Made by a program: the position numbers and the translations under genes. The notes beneath the pieces were generated by a model. The model did no database searches. It saw only the letters and a list, made by a program, of their open reading frames with translations, and was not told the DNA's origin. Below are positions 10,312 to 19,909 of a stretch of 64,000 nucleotides of DNA, piece by piece. How positions within the stretch are numbered: position 1 is the stretch's first letter; each line of letters begins with the position of its first letter. This stretch comes from Rhineura floridana. Lineage: Eukaryota > Chordata > Lepidosauria > Squamata > Rhineuridae. The stretch covers positions 13,141,100 to 13,205,099 of the forward strand of contig NC_084500.1 in NCBI RefSeq assembly GCF_030035675.1. Direction: 5' to 3'.

Positions 10312-10420
10312 ATGTCCAGTGTTGGTACTACTTGGAGTAGACCCATTGAAACGAATGGACAACTAACTTAGGCCTGTCAGTTTCATGGGGTCTCCTCTGA
10401 GTAGGATACAACACTCGATT
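10312..10420. mobile_element. Palindromic MITE, family D
   Basis: GGAGTAGACCCATTGAAACG on the left and CTCTGAGTAGGATACAACAC on the right form arms of the family D hairpin. Confidence 0.5.
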
Positions 10421-10767
10421 TCATTTACATTCCTTGGAATTTGGCTTGGGGTCAGTGATGGTTTTATAAGCTCAGCAAGGGGTCAGTGACAGGGCAAAAA
10501 GCAACCCAGCAAGATCTCCTGAAACACTGAAACTATATTCTACATCTTAAAAAAATAACTGTGGGTGTTTTAGCGATGCTGGGTTGGGTGGGTGGGGAAG
10601 CAACTGTGAGGTGGGGGAGGTGAAGGGAGGAAAAAATAATTGTTGTCACAGTCTTCCTTGGGTAAAAAGCAGCAGAAGCCAGAAAAGTCAGTCTGTAAAA
10701 CAGATTGGCTGCCTAAGATCAAAGGTCCCTCCAAAGAAACCCAAGCCACAGAGGAAGAGGGCGGCAT

Positions 10768-10815
10768 TTGGCCCTTGGAATGCTGCCGAGAAGGGAATGT
10801 GGCCCTCGACCTGAA
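10768..10815 (+). mobile_element. hAT-like family 1 fragment
   Basis: GAAGGGAATGTGGCCCTCG matches the terminal region of family 1 copies. Confidence 0.35.
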
Positions 10816-10823
10816 AATTGAAA

Positions 10824-11065
10824 GCCAGTGCGGTATAGAGGTTTGAGTGTCAGACTGGGACCTGGGAGACCAAGGTTCAAATCCCCACTTGGCCGTGAAG
10901 CTCACTGGGTGACCTTGCGCCAGTCACAGTCTCTCAACCTGACCTACCTCACAGGGCTGTTGTGAGGATAAAATGGGGAGAGCCAGGTTTGTACACCGCC
11001 TTGAGCTCCTTGGAAGAAAGGTGGGATATAAATGTAATAAAAAACATTTTAAAAATAATAAAATG
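10824..11065 (+). mobile_element. tRNA-related SINE with L2-like tail
   Basis: GCGGTATAGAGGTTTGAGTG (A-box region) and AGGTTCAAATCCCC (B box) head a body with GAAGCTCACTGGGTGACCTT. It ends GAAAGGTGGGATATAAATGT plus AATAAA. The same head occurs at 33531 with a different tail. Confidence 0.7.
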
Positions 11066-11161
11066 AGCTCAGGCGTTGGGGAAACCTTGATCCTCGGTGC
11101 TGCTGTTAAAGAGCGTGACATGTCACCTGGGACCCCACACTCATCTTCGGTCTCCTAACAG

Positions 11162-11310
11162 GAGTCGTCGAGGTTTATAGAGTCACGAAACGGGTGGAGC
11201 TGGGCATCAAAGCGACGGCCGTCTGTAGCGAAAAGCTCCAGCTGCTGCTGAAGGACATTGACAAAGTGTGGAACAACCTGATCGGTTTCATGTCGCTTGC
11301 TGCTTTAACG
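11162..11310 (+). CDS. SYNRG: SYNRG exon, VVEVYRVTKRVELGIKATAV
   Basis: The acceptor is CCTAACAG and the donor ACG|GTAAGG. The exon completes the split Gly codon and adds 49 codons: VVEVYRVTKRVELGIKATAV, then CSEKLQLLLKDIDKVWNNLI and GFMSLAALT. This is among the most conserved parts of gamma-synergin and looks all-helical. The upstream intron carries a tRNA-related SINE, L2-like LINE ends and other repeats, but none reaches the splice site. Confidence 0.94.
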
Positions 11311-11568
11311 GTAAGGCGGTTTATGTGGTCTGCCTCTTCAGCATACAAATGTTTGCCCTTTGTAATGTAAGAATGGCGTCCTAGATCGTTCTAGCACTAC
11401 ATTTAGTACAAGGGGGCCTCATGAGCGGGTTGTGAAGGCAGGGGCCATCCCATGTTCTTTGACCTGAGCATTTGTCCTTTAAGGATACGCTGCCTCTAAA
11501 CATGGAGGCTCCATTTGGTTATCATTCCCTCCATGTTCAGTCCTGCTGGTGATCTAGGTTATTTATAG

Positions 11569-11919
11569 CAGCGGTTCCCAAATGCTTTCCCCCCGACAGA
11601 CCACTTGAAAATTGCGGGGTCTTGACAGACCCCTTAATGATTTTTCTGCTGATAGTAGCAGCTATAAAGCGCTGCGCTAGATGCAGTATGATTTTTAATG
11701 GCATTTCTGTTGCTTCTTTTATTTCTTATGTTTTATTGCATTAGGATTTGAGTTCCATGGCATACAAATTATAATACAATAAAATACAATCTAAGAAAGA
11801 AAAGCAACAAGAATACAATTAAAAATCAAGATGAATATTTAACGCAGACGCACCGCAGACTGCCGGGATGATGCTCACGGCCCACTGGTGCTCTGCAGCC
11901 CACACTTTGGCAACCCCTG
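11569..11919 (+). mobile_element. Non-autonomous hAT-like element, family C
   Basis: It starts CAGCGGTTCCCAAA and ends TTTGGCAACCCCTG as inverted termini, with an AT-rich centre (TTTTATTTCTTATG...). Copies are at 47630, 49764 and 56985. Confidence 0.65.
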
Positions 11920-11963
11920 ATTGAGATGGACTACGTTGTTGTTTTTAAAAAAAATGTTTTTAG

Positions 11964-12118
11964 AAGTTCTAGCTCCCTGGGTGACCTTGGGCCAGTCCCT
12001 GCCTCTCAGCCTCAGAGGGAGGCAATGGTAAACCCCCTCTGAATACCCCTTACCCTGAAAACCCTATTCGTAGGGTAGCCATAAGTCGGGATCGACTTGA
12101 AGGCATTTCCATTTCATT
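11964..12118 (+). mobile_element. tRNA-related SINE body with BovB-type tail
   Basis: CTGGGTGACCTTGGGCCAGT, GAGGCAATGGTAAACCCCCT and the ending CCATAAGTCGGGATCGACTT plus GAAGGCA is the BovB-like 3' end known from Sauria SINEs. The head is missing. Confidence 0.65.
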
Positions 12119-12222
12119 TTTTCAAAGGTTTTTAAGTGTTTTCTTTTTAATTGTATTGTTATATTACCTTGTTGTGTGCTATCCTGGACTCCTCTGGGAA
12201 GATGGGCAGGACAGAAAATATT
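12119..12222 (+). mobile_element. L2-like LINE 3' tail
   Basis: TGTGTGCTATCCTGGACTCC and GGAAGATGGGCAGGACAGAA lead into a TTA microsatellite, a common end for L2-like copies. Confidence 0.5.
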
Positions 12223-12358
<136 letters not shown>

Positions 12359-12398
12359 GATGTCCAAGCTAGCTGGTTAGAGATGGCTTCCTGTGTTC

Positions 12399-12495
12399 CT
12401 GTGATTATTGTTGTTGTTATATTTACATCCTGCCCAGGGCAGCCAACAACAAGGGATAAAACATCTCAAAAACCATTCCAAAACAATATCCTGTG
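12399..12495 (-). mobile_element. L2-like 3' tail, - strand
   Basis: ATTTACATCCTGCCCAGGGC is the complement of the tail at 10003. It ends about 35 bp before a SYNRG acceptor. Confidence 0.45.
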
Positions 12496-12529
12496 TTTTT
12501 TCCCCCTCCTCCTGTTGCTCTTCCTGCAG

Positions 12530-12640
12530 CCGGACGAAAACTCATTGGACTTTTCCTCTTGTATGCTTCGCCCAGGCATTAAAAACGCCCAAGAACTGGC
12601 TTGCGGGGTGTGCCTCTTAAATGTAAATTCTCGAAGCAAA
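12530..12640 (+). CDS. SYNRG: SYNRG exon, PDENSLDFSSCMLRPGIKNA
   Basis: A strong polypyrimidine tract ending TTCCTGCAG precedes the exon, and CGAAGCAAA|GTAAGT follows it. The exon is 111 nt (37 codons), phase 0 at both ends: PDENSLDFSSCMLRPGIKNA then QELACGVCLLNVNSRSK. The closely spaced cysteines (ACGVC, with a Cys earlier in the exon and two more in the last exon) suggest a metal-binding or disulfide-free Cys-rich fold at the C terminus. A metal site is inference. Confidence 0.94.
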
Positions 12641-12963
12641 GTAAGTAGGGAGGCTGCGGCCTCTTTTTCATGTTTCTCTCATCCCCTTTTTGCATTTGCT
12701 GTCTTCTCCCTTCCCCCCCCCATTCAGTCCACTAATTTTCACCAGTCACTGGAAGCATCCTGGCAACCTCTTTGGAAGCAGTAAGCAGAGCAGAGTTCTT
12801 TCCATCACTTCTTCTGCCAGCATGGGTGGAGATGGCTGAGGTGCTGCTCTGAAGGCAGCCTGCTGGGGCCAACGAATGGGAAGTGAGAGATACAAATCCC
12901 TGGGGCCTGAGTGGATCCACCAGGCAGGAGACAAAGGCCTTCCCCCGAAAAAAGCCGTACATC

Positions 12964-13101
12964 AGGAATGGGGAGCCTGTGGCCGCTCCAGCTGTTCTTG
13001 GGCTCCTACTCCCAAGATGTCCCGGCCAGCATGGCCAACGGTCAGAAATGATGGGAGTTGCAGTCCTAACAGCATCCAGAGGGTACCAAGTTACCCATCC
13101 G
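12964..13101. mobile_element. Palindromic hAT-like MITE, family A
   Basis: GGAATGGGGAGCCTGTGGCC and GGGTACCAAGTTACCCATC are decayed ends; GATGGGAGTTGCAGTCC is a conserved arm. Confidence 0.6.
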
Positions 13102-13396
13102 TGGCATACATTAATTTCCTCAGCAACTGGAGGGTCCAGCTGACATGGAGCTTTCTGTAGTCAAGAGTTCCCTGGAACTGGCTTAGAACCTATATATTTT
13201 TTTTCCTAGCAAGATGGAAGGAGGGACAGACTTGGCCACCTTCAAGAACTTGAGCTGTCAGTGGGACAGAGACGCGAAAGGCCCCCATTGAGTAGAGCAG
13301 GGGGGCTCTTAAAACAGGAGAGTGTTTGGTTGGCAATCAACTCCTCCCTTTTGGCTATTGTGTTTTGACCTTTTTTGGTTTCGACGTTGTTTTCAG

Positions 13397-13432
13397 AAAG
13401 AAGAGAAGCCTGCGGAGGAACATCCTAAAGAA
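13397..13432 (+). CDS. SYNRG: SYNRG 36-nt mini-exon, KEEKPAEEHPKE
   Basis: Only 12 codons, KEEKPAEEHPKE, lie between TTTTCAG and GAA|GTACGG, phase 0 on both sides. The segment is highly charged and probably a surface loop between two Cys-containing blocks. Being short and symmetric it could be skipped without a frameshift. It is supported by continuity with the vertebrate SYNRG C terminus (PAEEHPK before AFNSET). Confidence 0.88.
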
Positions 13433-13591
13433 GTACGGACCCATGAAAGCTATCTTTTTTCCTTTTTCATGTGTGCTCTAAGCAAAATGGTCGGGGGGGG
13501 GACCATTGCCGTCATTTTCCGCTGTCTCCCTCTCTCTCTAACCTCTCGATTTTAATCAACTAACTTGCGCTTGAGTCGCTTCCTCTTCAAT

Positions 13592-13800
13592 GGCCCGGTT
13601 CGCACGTAACACTTAGTGTGAGAACACGCAAGTGTGCAGGCCTCCTAGAAAGGAGATAGCAGCCGCTTTGCTCCTTCCCTGGCCCTGCTTCTGTGAGCTA
13701 AGCCATAGTATGCCTTAGCATGTTCTGCAGACCATCGTTTGTCTTGCTCCAGATGAACTATATACTGTAACCAAGATTTGTGCTGTGACTTAACTGCTTG
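13592..13800. mobile_element. Inverted-repeat MITE, family E (decayed)
   Basis: GGTTCGCACGTAACACTTAG and GAGCTAAGCCATAGTATGCC match the family seen at 4015 and 7030. Confidence 0.35.
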
Positions 13801-14052
13801 TTGTTTGTTTATCTGGACAATTTATATGCTGCTTATATTTAAACAAACTGGTTTATAATGTAGGCTGAAACATCTTAAATAAATAGCAAATAACAAATGT
13901 ATATCTACATATACACACATGCATGTGTGCACAAACATACATATATCTATACATACAATATTTCTGTAAGCTGTCACACAGCGTGACGGCCATATTCCAT
14001 GGGGGTTGGGAGGTGGGTGCACAGTGGGCACGAGGCAAATGAGGAAGGCAGA

Positions 14053-14088
14053 CTAGTGGGTGAGCAAGGTGTGTGTTTGGGAGTCCCA

Positions 14089-14165
<77 letters not shown>

Positions 14166-14386
14166 GAGAGAGAGAGAGAGAGAGACCAGATAATTTCTAC
14201 ATTCTCTAAAACACAATTAACAACTAAACAGAACATCCTCTTTAGTATCAAAATAAACATTACACATAAAAAATCAGCTACAAAAATACAAGGAAAATTC
14301 ATAATAAACATAGTAAATAACTAAACAATATCTCCTCTAAACATCAGGGAGTAAGATATTGCAAATGAAGATCAACTATAAAAAGG
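14053..14386 (+). repeat. Tandem duplication, unit 1 (334 bp)
   Basis: The unit begins CTAGTGGGTGAGCAAGGTGT and ends ATCAACTATAAAAAGG. It contains (GT)n(AT)n(AG)n. Unit 2 follows directly and is nearly identical apart from microsatellite length. Confidence 0.93.
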
Positions 14387-14422
14387 CTAGTGGGTGAGCA
14401 AGGTGTGTGTTTGGGAGTCCCA

Positions 14423-14465
<43 letters not shown>

Positions 14466-14690
14466 CAGAGAGAGAGAGAGAGAGAGAGACCAGATAATTT
14501 CTACATTCTCTAAAACACAATTAACAACTAAACAGAACATCCTCTTTAGTATCAAAATAAACATTACACATAAAAAATCAGCTACAAAAATACAAGGAAA
14601 ATTCATAATAAACATAGTAAATAACTAAACAATATCTCCTCTAAACATCAGGGAGTAAGATATTGCAAATGAAGATCAACTATAAAAAGG
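14387..14690 (+). repeat. Tandem duplication, unit 2 (304 bp)
   Basis: Same start and end as unit 1. The (GT)n(AT)n tract is about 30 bp shorter and the sequence after it looks base-for-base the same. The junction shares CTA. Confidence 0.93.
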
Positions 14691-14723
14691 CTAAATTTAG
14701 CTTTTTTAATTAACACGATAGAG

Positions 14724-15221
14724 CAGTGGTTCCCAATGGGGGCCGGGACCCCGCGAAGTAATCCAGAGGGGGCCGTGAACAGTAAAGAACTGAATTATTT
14801 TATTTTTTTAAAGACACTGTCTGCTTTCCACTGCCGCTGCAGATGACACCTCCCCCTTGCTCCAAACGAGAGGGGAGGCCTTTTGCTGAAGTGCCAGAGC
14901 GTCTTTCAGGCGTACTAAGGGCAGGCATCTGCCTATAAAATACATGGCAGATGCCAAAGGAAGCTGAGGGTGCAGCTACCAGGAAGAAGAGGGGATTACT
15001 ATCACTGATGCCCGTCTCCTTGCACTGCCGCTACTGGCAACACCCTTACCTAGAATGAGAGGAGAGGGCTTTTTGTGAAGCAAAAAGAAGCAAGCCTGCA
15101 AAGAAAGGCTGCTTTCCCCCTTCCTTCCTGGCAGCCAGCCTGCCTCCCTGGGGGGAGGGGGTCACAAAAAAAATTCAGCTTATAAAGGGGGTCCCGTGCT
15201 CATAAAGGTTGGGAACCACTG
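14724..15221 (+). mobile_element. Non-autonomous hAT-like element with perfect 8-bp target duplication
   Basis: It begins CAGTGGTTCCCAATGGG and ends AAGGTTGGGAACCACTG; both ends are flanked by CGATAGAG (14716-14723 and 15222-15229). It is 498 bp with no transposase frame. The exact duplication suggests a young insertion. Confidence 0.88.
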
Positions 15222-15396
15222 CGATAGAGGATTAGGCAAAAAAATCGTCATCATCAACTCACTTCCCAACTACCATACAAGTAATTCATACCATGAAACA
15301 AACCAATCCAGTTAAATTCCCAGCTCCCTGTATATATCAACAAACACAATTTAATCTAACTACAGATAGAAACACATACTATTCAGTTCTGCTCAA

Positions 15397-15849
15397 GCAG
15401 GCCCAGCACTGGCACAAAGGCAGGTTAGGACCTGGCCAAGGGCCCCTGAGGGCCCCCTCCGTGATCCGTGGCAGCGTTGGACCATGCAACCCGATGCCAC
15501 AGAGCTGCAGCTCCCAGGCACCTCCCCCAATACAGGTGGTGCGGGCTTAAATAAGCCCACCTGCCTCACCTATCTGTCACATTAGTGGGCACACCCCACG
15601 TGATGTGTGTGCATGCCTGCCATGACCTATGGTGGCGGTGGGGGCATCCCTAAGGGGTTGACGCCCTGCTGCCATCTTGGGTGATGGTAGGCATGTGTGC
15701 ACACTGACCCCAGAGGTAGGGGGGCGGGCTGGCCTGGCCTATACAAGCACCACGCTGCTTCTGTCAGAAGGGGGTGTTGGAGTAAATTGAGCTGCAGGCC
15801 TGGGCAGGCTGGTGCCCAGGGGCCCAGTCACGCCTGATGTCGGCCCTGC
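15397..15849. mobile_element. Probable hAT-like non-autonomous element, family G
   Basis: Ends GCAGGCCCAGCACTGGCAC and GATGTCGGCCCTGC are loosely inverted, and inner GGCCAAGGGCCC and GCCCAGGGGCCC are mirrored. Flanking octamers agree poorly. Confidence 0.4.
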
Positions 15850-16454
15850 ACTCAACCAAATGATCCTCAACACACTTACTTGATCAACATACTTGCATCA
15901 ATCAAACACATCAATATTCTAAACCAATATACTCAAGCTTGCCATTCTAACGCACCATCAAGTCTCACACTCCGCAGACACATAATTCAGTTTTGCATCC
16001 TCAAAATGAATTTGTCTGGAGGAGACAAACCAAAAGCCTAGGTTCAGGCAACGCACTAAGCCAAACCAGGGCCTAGCTCACAGCAGGACCAAAGCGGGCG
16101 TGATCTTCTCTGGGAGCCCGCTTGCTCATGCATTCACACTCATCCACGCTTTTGGCTCAGCGCTATGTGCCAAGTGAGTTTTTATCCTGGCGGCACACCT
16201 GTGGCTTTGTGAGTAGCTTTGCTTTTTTTTGTGGTGGTCTGTGATGTGGCGTGGCAGACAAAGTGGCCTAATGTAGTCGACTCTTACCTGTCCAGTCTTG
16301 TGTGTCTGCGATGGCCGGGCGTGCGCCGTCAATCCTTGCTGTGCATTGAGATGTCAAAAGCTTTTCAGAATTTAAGGGAGTGGGGGTCTGGGAGTCATCT
16401 TCTCTTTCAAGCATGCGGGAGAAGGGGTCCACCCCAGTGACTGCATTTTCTTGT
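15850..16454. other. SYNRG intron, no firm feature
   Basis: I see no exon or clearly assigned repeat, although parts may be old transposon. Confidence 0.35.
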
Positions 16455-16939
16455 GGGGAAACATCATGCTTGGGGTGGTTTGGGGCCAGAGACAAAAGTG
16501 GGGGGGATAATGGATGGGACTCGTGCCTTTGTTCAATAGGATGCGTCCCAGCAAAAGTCAGCATCTGCACACGCATCTCTCTCTCCCTCCCCCCCATCCA
16601 GGCTAGGAAGAGGCATTATTGCAAGTCAGGGCAGTGGCGGCTTGTGGCTTCATGTCGGGTGTAGTGGAATCCGCTCCAGGTGTTAGTCAGAATGACAGCT
16701 CCTTGAAAGCTTGGACTAAACGCTGGAGAGGATTCCACTGCACCCCTGACATGGAGCCTCCAGCTGGCACTGAGTGAGGGATGCATTTTAGCCAGGCAAA
16801 AGCACATAGAGAGCAGGGCCAGGGAGGGGTGTGTCTTAATGAGACAGAGTGGCTAGGGAGAATCCCAAGGGCCAGACAGAGAGGCCTGGAGGGCCACATT
16901 CACCCCCTTCCCCCCCCTCAGTCTGAGGTCCCCTCGACC
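16455..16939 (+). mobile_element. hAT-like family 1 element split by a nested MITE
   Basis: GGGGCCAGAGACAAAAGTGG, ATCCAGGCTAGGAAGAGGCA and GGCCTGGAGGGCCACATTC belong to family 1. A family F element (16632-16772) sits inside it with target duplications. The left boundary is uncertain. Confidence 0.55.
16632..16772. mobile_element. Palindromic hAT-like MITE, family F (141 bp) nested in family 1
   Basis: Ends CAGTGGCGGCTTGTGG and GGAGGCTCCAGCTGGCACTG sides are inverted. It is flanked by AGTCAGGG (16624-16631) and AGTGAGGG (16773-16780), 7 of 8 matching. The second copy is at 30412. Confidence 0.8.
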
Positions 16940-17050
16940 CTGGCTTTAAAGAAGCGCCCTAGTTCTCTTCTTTAGTTTTGTTTATCAGCATTTCTGTTGG
17001 GAAAAGACTTTTTTTTTTCCCATTAATTTTTATTCAAATTTTCAAAATCA

Positions 17051-17082
<32 letters not shown>

Positions 17083-17305
17083 CAATTAAACAATAAAATA
17101 AAATGTTGACTTCCGATTTGTCGCAGATCAGTTATAAGTCTACAATATATAACAATCCTATCTCTAAAATTATATTATAAAATCACTTTCCTCCAGTAGT
17201 TATCTTAATTAATCGTCAAATCTCATAAACATTATTTTATTCTTTCCACAAAAAGTCAAAGAGAGGTTTCAATTCCTTGAGAGATATATCTTTCAATTTT
17301 TCTCC

Positions 17306-17676
17306 AAATAAACATGTCGCTTAATCCATCTAATTCAAATCTGTTAGGCCCAATAATTTCAATAGTCATTCTTCCATTATCTATATTAATTCCATCTTCC
17401 ATCTTCAATACTGTTAAGTCCAGTAATTTCAGTAGCCATTCTTCCATTATCAGTATCCCATAATAATCTTGTTGTCATAGCCATAGTCCAAGTAAACATA
17501 TCAATTAATCCATCTAGTCAAATCTGTTAAGTCCAATAATTTCCATAACCATTCTTCCATTATCAATATTAATTCCATCTTCCATCTTCAATAATCCTGT
17601 TAAATCCAGTGGTTTCAGTATCCATTCATCCATAATCAGTATCCCATGATGATCTTGCTGTCATAGCCATAGTCAT
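17306..17676 (-). repeat. Two tandem ~185-bp units within the L1-like element
   Basis: Unit 1 is 17306-17489 and unit 2 is 17490-17676. Each contains AATCCATCTA, two ~70-bp subrepeats with CCATTCTTCCATTAT, and ends TGTCATAGCCATAGTC. The repeats replace the ORF1 C terminus and the region where an ORF2 would start. Confidence 0.85.
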
Positions 17677-18241
17677 ACAACAAGAGTCTGATGGGAATTT
17701 CCCCCATCACAAATATGTCCTTGCCATCAATTCTGAATATGTTGTTGAAATATTGTTGTAAAGTCGCATCTCTGCTCTGGGTGCATCTCTGCTCTGTCAC
17801 ATATCTGTAGCCAACTCCATAGATTTTTTCTATGTCAAGCTCCATCACATCATTCCAGTCCAGAAAATTATCCAAGACATTGATAACTTTACCACCAAAA
17901 TCTTCATTAATTTCTTCAGAGACAACGTTGAATTCCAAACAGTAAACTTTATTTCTATCATCCATAAACTCCAAATCTTTTTCCAATTTCACATTTGTTC
18001 CAATCTCCAGGGCTTGTAGCTTCCCTATCCCATCAAACTCCTCTCTCACAGAATCCATTATTTCTTTAAGCTCCTGCGTCATTTTATTAAATTCAATTTT
18101 CGTCTCCTGACTACCCTGTCTCAGGGTTTGTTTCGTTATCTCAATCTCATCCATTATTTTCTGAAACATAATTTCTTCCATGGTCTCAATCTTGCTGGCT
18201 GCCATTCTTAAAACCACAGAAACAAAAATTATTTCAGCCAC
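17636..18241 (-). CDS. L1 ORF1p-like protein, truncated C terminus
   Basis: The 201-codon frame has no break. Met13 (MAASKIETMEEIMFQKIMDE) is a likelier start than Met1, since a hydrophobic stretch precedes it. Residues ~15-85 form a Glu/Lys/Gln-rich coiled coil. Residues ~90-150 (EFMDDRNKVYCLEFNVV then SEEINEDFGGKV and ELDIEKIYGVG) resemble the RRM-like domain of L1 ORF1p, an RNA-binding trimeric chaperone. Near DGKDIFVMGEIPIRLL the usual C-terminal domain should follow, but the frame runs into the tandem-repeat part and stops (YDYGYDSKIIMGY). It is probably a fossil; family assignment is by motif order only. Confidence 0.6.
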   Translation of the reverse strand: MAEIIFVSVVLRMAASKIETMEEIMFQKIMDEIEITKQTLRQGSQETKIEFNKMTQELKEIMDSVREEFDGIGKLQALEIGTNVKLEKDLEFMDDRNKVYCLEFNVVSEEINEDFGGKVINVLDNFLDWNDVMELDIEKIYGVGYRYVTEQRCTQSRDATLQQYFNNIFRIDGKDIFVMGEIPIRLLLYDYGYDSKIIMGY

Positions 18242-19104
18242 AATTGGGTTAATATTCCAGGCTTGCTTATATCAGTGTAGACAATACAGCCTGCCTTATC
18301 TCTATGTGTTCAGGAATACAAAACAAACTTAGTTCCCAACATCAAAACAATTAGTGGCATCGTGAACAAGCAGATTCGTCAAAGTGAAATAGACCAAAAT
18401 AAAATAAAATAAAAATTCCCCCCCCCCTCCTCGAAATAGAAATCCCTCTTCCGTTGGTATCTTTAGAATGCACCTCCAGGACAGCTTTTTGCGATAAACA
18501 AAGATAAGCTTTTTCGATTTCTTTCCTCCTTAATTTCGTTAGTGAAAGAGAAAAGCCATAACTCACCTAAAAAGTTCTTCACAGCTGATTCATTGACAAA
18601 TCTCTTTTTTTTTGCTGCACCAGTTTAAATCAAGTGAAAAAAGAAAAAAGAAAGAAGGATGCTTATCTGCCTGTTAAAGTCCGTTATTCTTTAAAGAAAA
18701 GATAAACGTGTCGCTGTAATCAGCTAGAGCTTGATGAAAGTCCGTCCGGCATTGCAGTTTGAACCTTCTCTCATAAATAAATGAAATCCAGTCCTCCCCA
18801 CAAAAACAGGCTTTGTGGTTAATCTCTTACGTTTCTCCCTGCCCGGGAGAAAATCTTTACCAGTCAAAAAGAGCGTTGTGACTGATTTTATAGCTGAAAA
18901 AGCTTCTTCTGAGACAAGAGCTCGGCTCAGAGGCAGCACAGGCAAAGCAACCCTTCCCGGAAGTCCGGAAAAAGACTTATTTTGAATAGGGTTGATGCCC
19001 TCCGGTGTCTTCACGTGAGACTCAACAGCAGCATGAGCAAAATATAATACTGGGATTTTCAGTCTTTTACAGTGTCTTGGTAGCATTAAAAGAGTTCTGG
19101 ACGG

Positions 19105-19262
19105 CGTACACACCACACATGGCTTTCCACAAAGAGTTCAGGAACCGTAGTTCCACACCTCTCAGAGCTACCGTTCCCAGCACCCTTAACAAACTACAAT
19201 TCCCAGGCTTCTTTGGGGGAAGCCACGCGCTGTAAGTGTGCTTTAAATTTATGATGTGTACA
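19105..19262. mobile_element. Palindromic MITE, family B
   Basis: GGAACCGTAGTTCC, CTACCGTTCCCAGCACCCTT, CTACAATTCCCAGGCTTC and the ending GTGCTTTAAATTTATGATGT mark this family; other copies are at 34069, 38795, 39622, 47222, 53275 and 62315. Confidence 0.6.
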
Positions 19263-19612
19263 GAGTCTCTCTCTGTGAGATTAGGGAGGGAAATGCAGAG
19301 GTTTTCTCACTGGTCTTAAGTCGCATCTATTTGACTCATCCCAGCATTAGCCAACTTGTGGTCCCTGCTTCTCACTTAAAACAGTAGCTAAGGGGGCCAG
19401 ATCCCCTCTGCCCTCCTATCATAACAAGACTAGAGAATAACAGGCGGATGTGAGCAGACTGCCTGAGTAAAGCAATGCAGAGTTGGAGACTCCTGCTGTT
19501 CTTAGCCAGGTGTGTAGCCATGTGGTGGAACCAGATTGAACTGAGGCAGCGGTGGGCAAACCATGTCCTCCCTGGAGCCCTTCTTAAAAGGGTAGCCGAG
19601 GGTCTTATCACA

Positions 19613-19806
19613 AGCGATAGGAACCTGCCTTATCCTGAGTCAGACCATTGGTCCATCTAGCTCAGTATTGCTACACTGACTGGCAGCAGTTCTTCTGGAT
19701 TTCATACAGGGGAAATTCCTCGCCCTGCCTGAGATGCCGGGGATTGAACCTTGGACCTTCTGCATGCAAAGTGGGTGCTCTGCCACTGAGCCACGGCCCT
19801 TCCCCT
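19613..19806 (-). mobile_element. tRNA-Ala-derived SINE
   Basis: Near full length on the - strand: GGCTCAGTGGCAGAGCACCC, CATGCAGAAGGTCCAAGG, GTTCAATCCCCGGCATCTC, then GAGCTAGATGGACCAATGG and a CR1-like end. Confidence 0.78.
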
Positions 19807-19909
19807 AGGGTGCACCCCTCTCCTGTTGATTCCCGCACAGTTCTCTTTTACATCTATACAGACAAGAAAAATGCCCTCTTCTAAAAATGGAAGGTGGGAT
19901 ATTCAAGAT

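Larger units (their letters stand above)
17011..18969 (-). mobile_element. L1-like ORF1-only (HAL1-like) retroelement
   Basis: On the - strand the element runs from a GC-rich start (CCGGACTTCCGGGAAGGG) through a ~0.75 kb 5' UTR, an ORF1-type frame, two ~185-bp tandem units and an A-rich 3' end. AAAAGACTT flanks it at 17002-17010 and 18970-18978, the poly(A) lying next to the left copy, as expected for L1-type target-primed insertion. There is no endonuclease or reverse transcriptase frame and no room for one, so it looks full length for a short non-autonomous design instead of a 5'-truncated L1. Confidence 0.75.

Noticed and set aside
13853-14628. Frames with repeated VCVCVC and YIYIYI text
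   Set aside because: They come from (GT)n(AT)n(AG)n in the tandem duplication.
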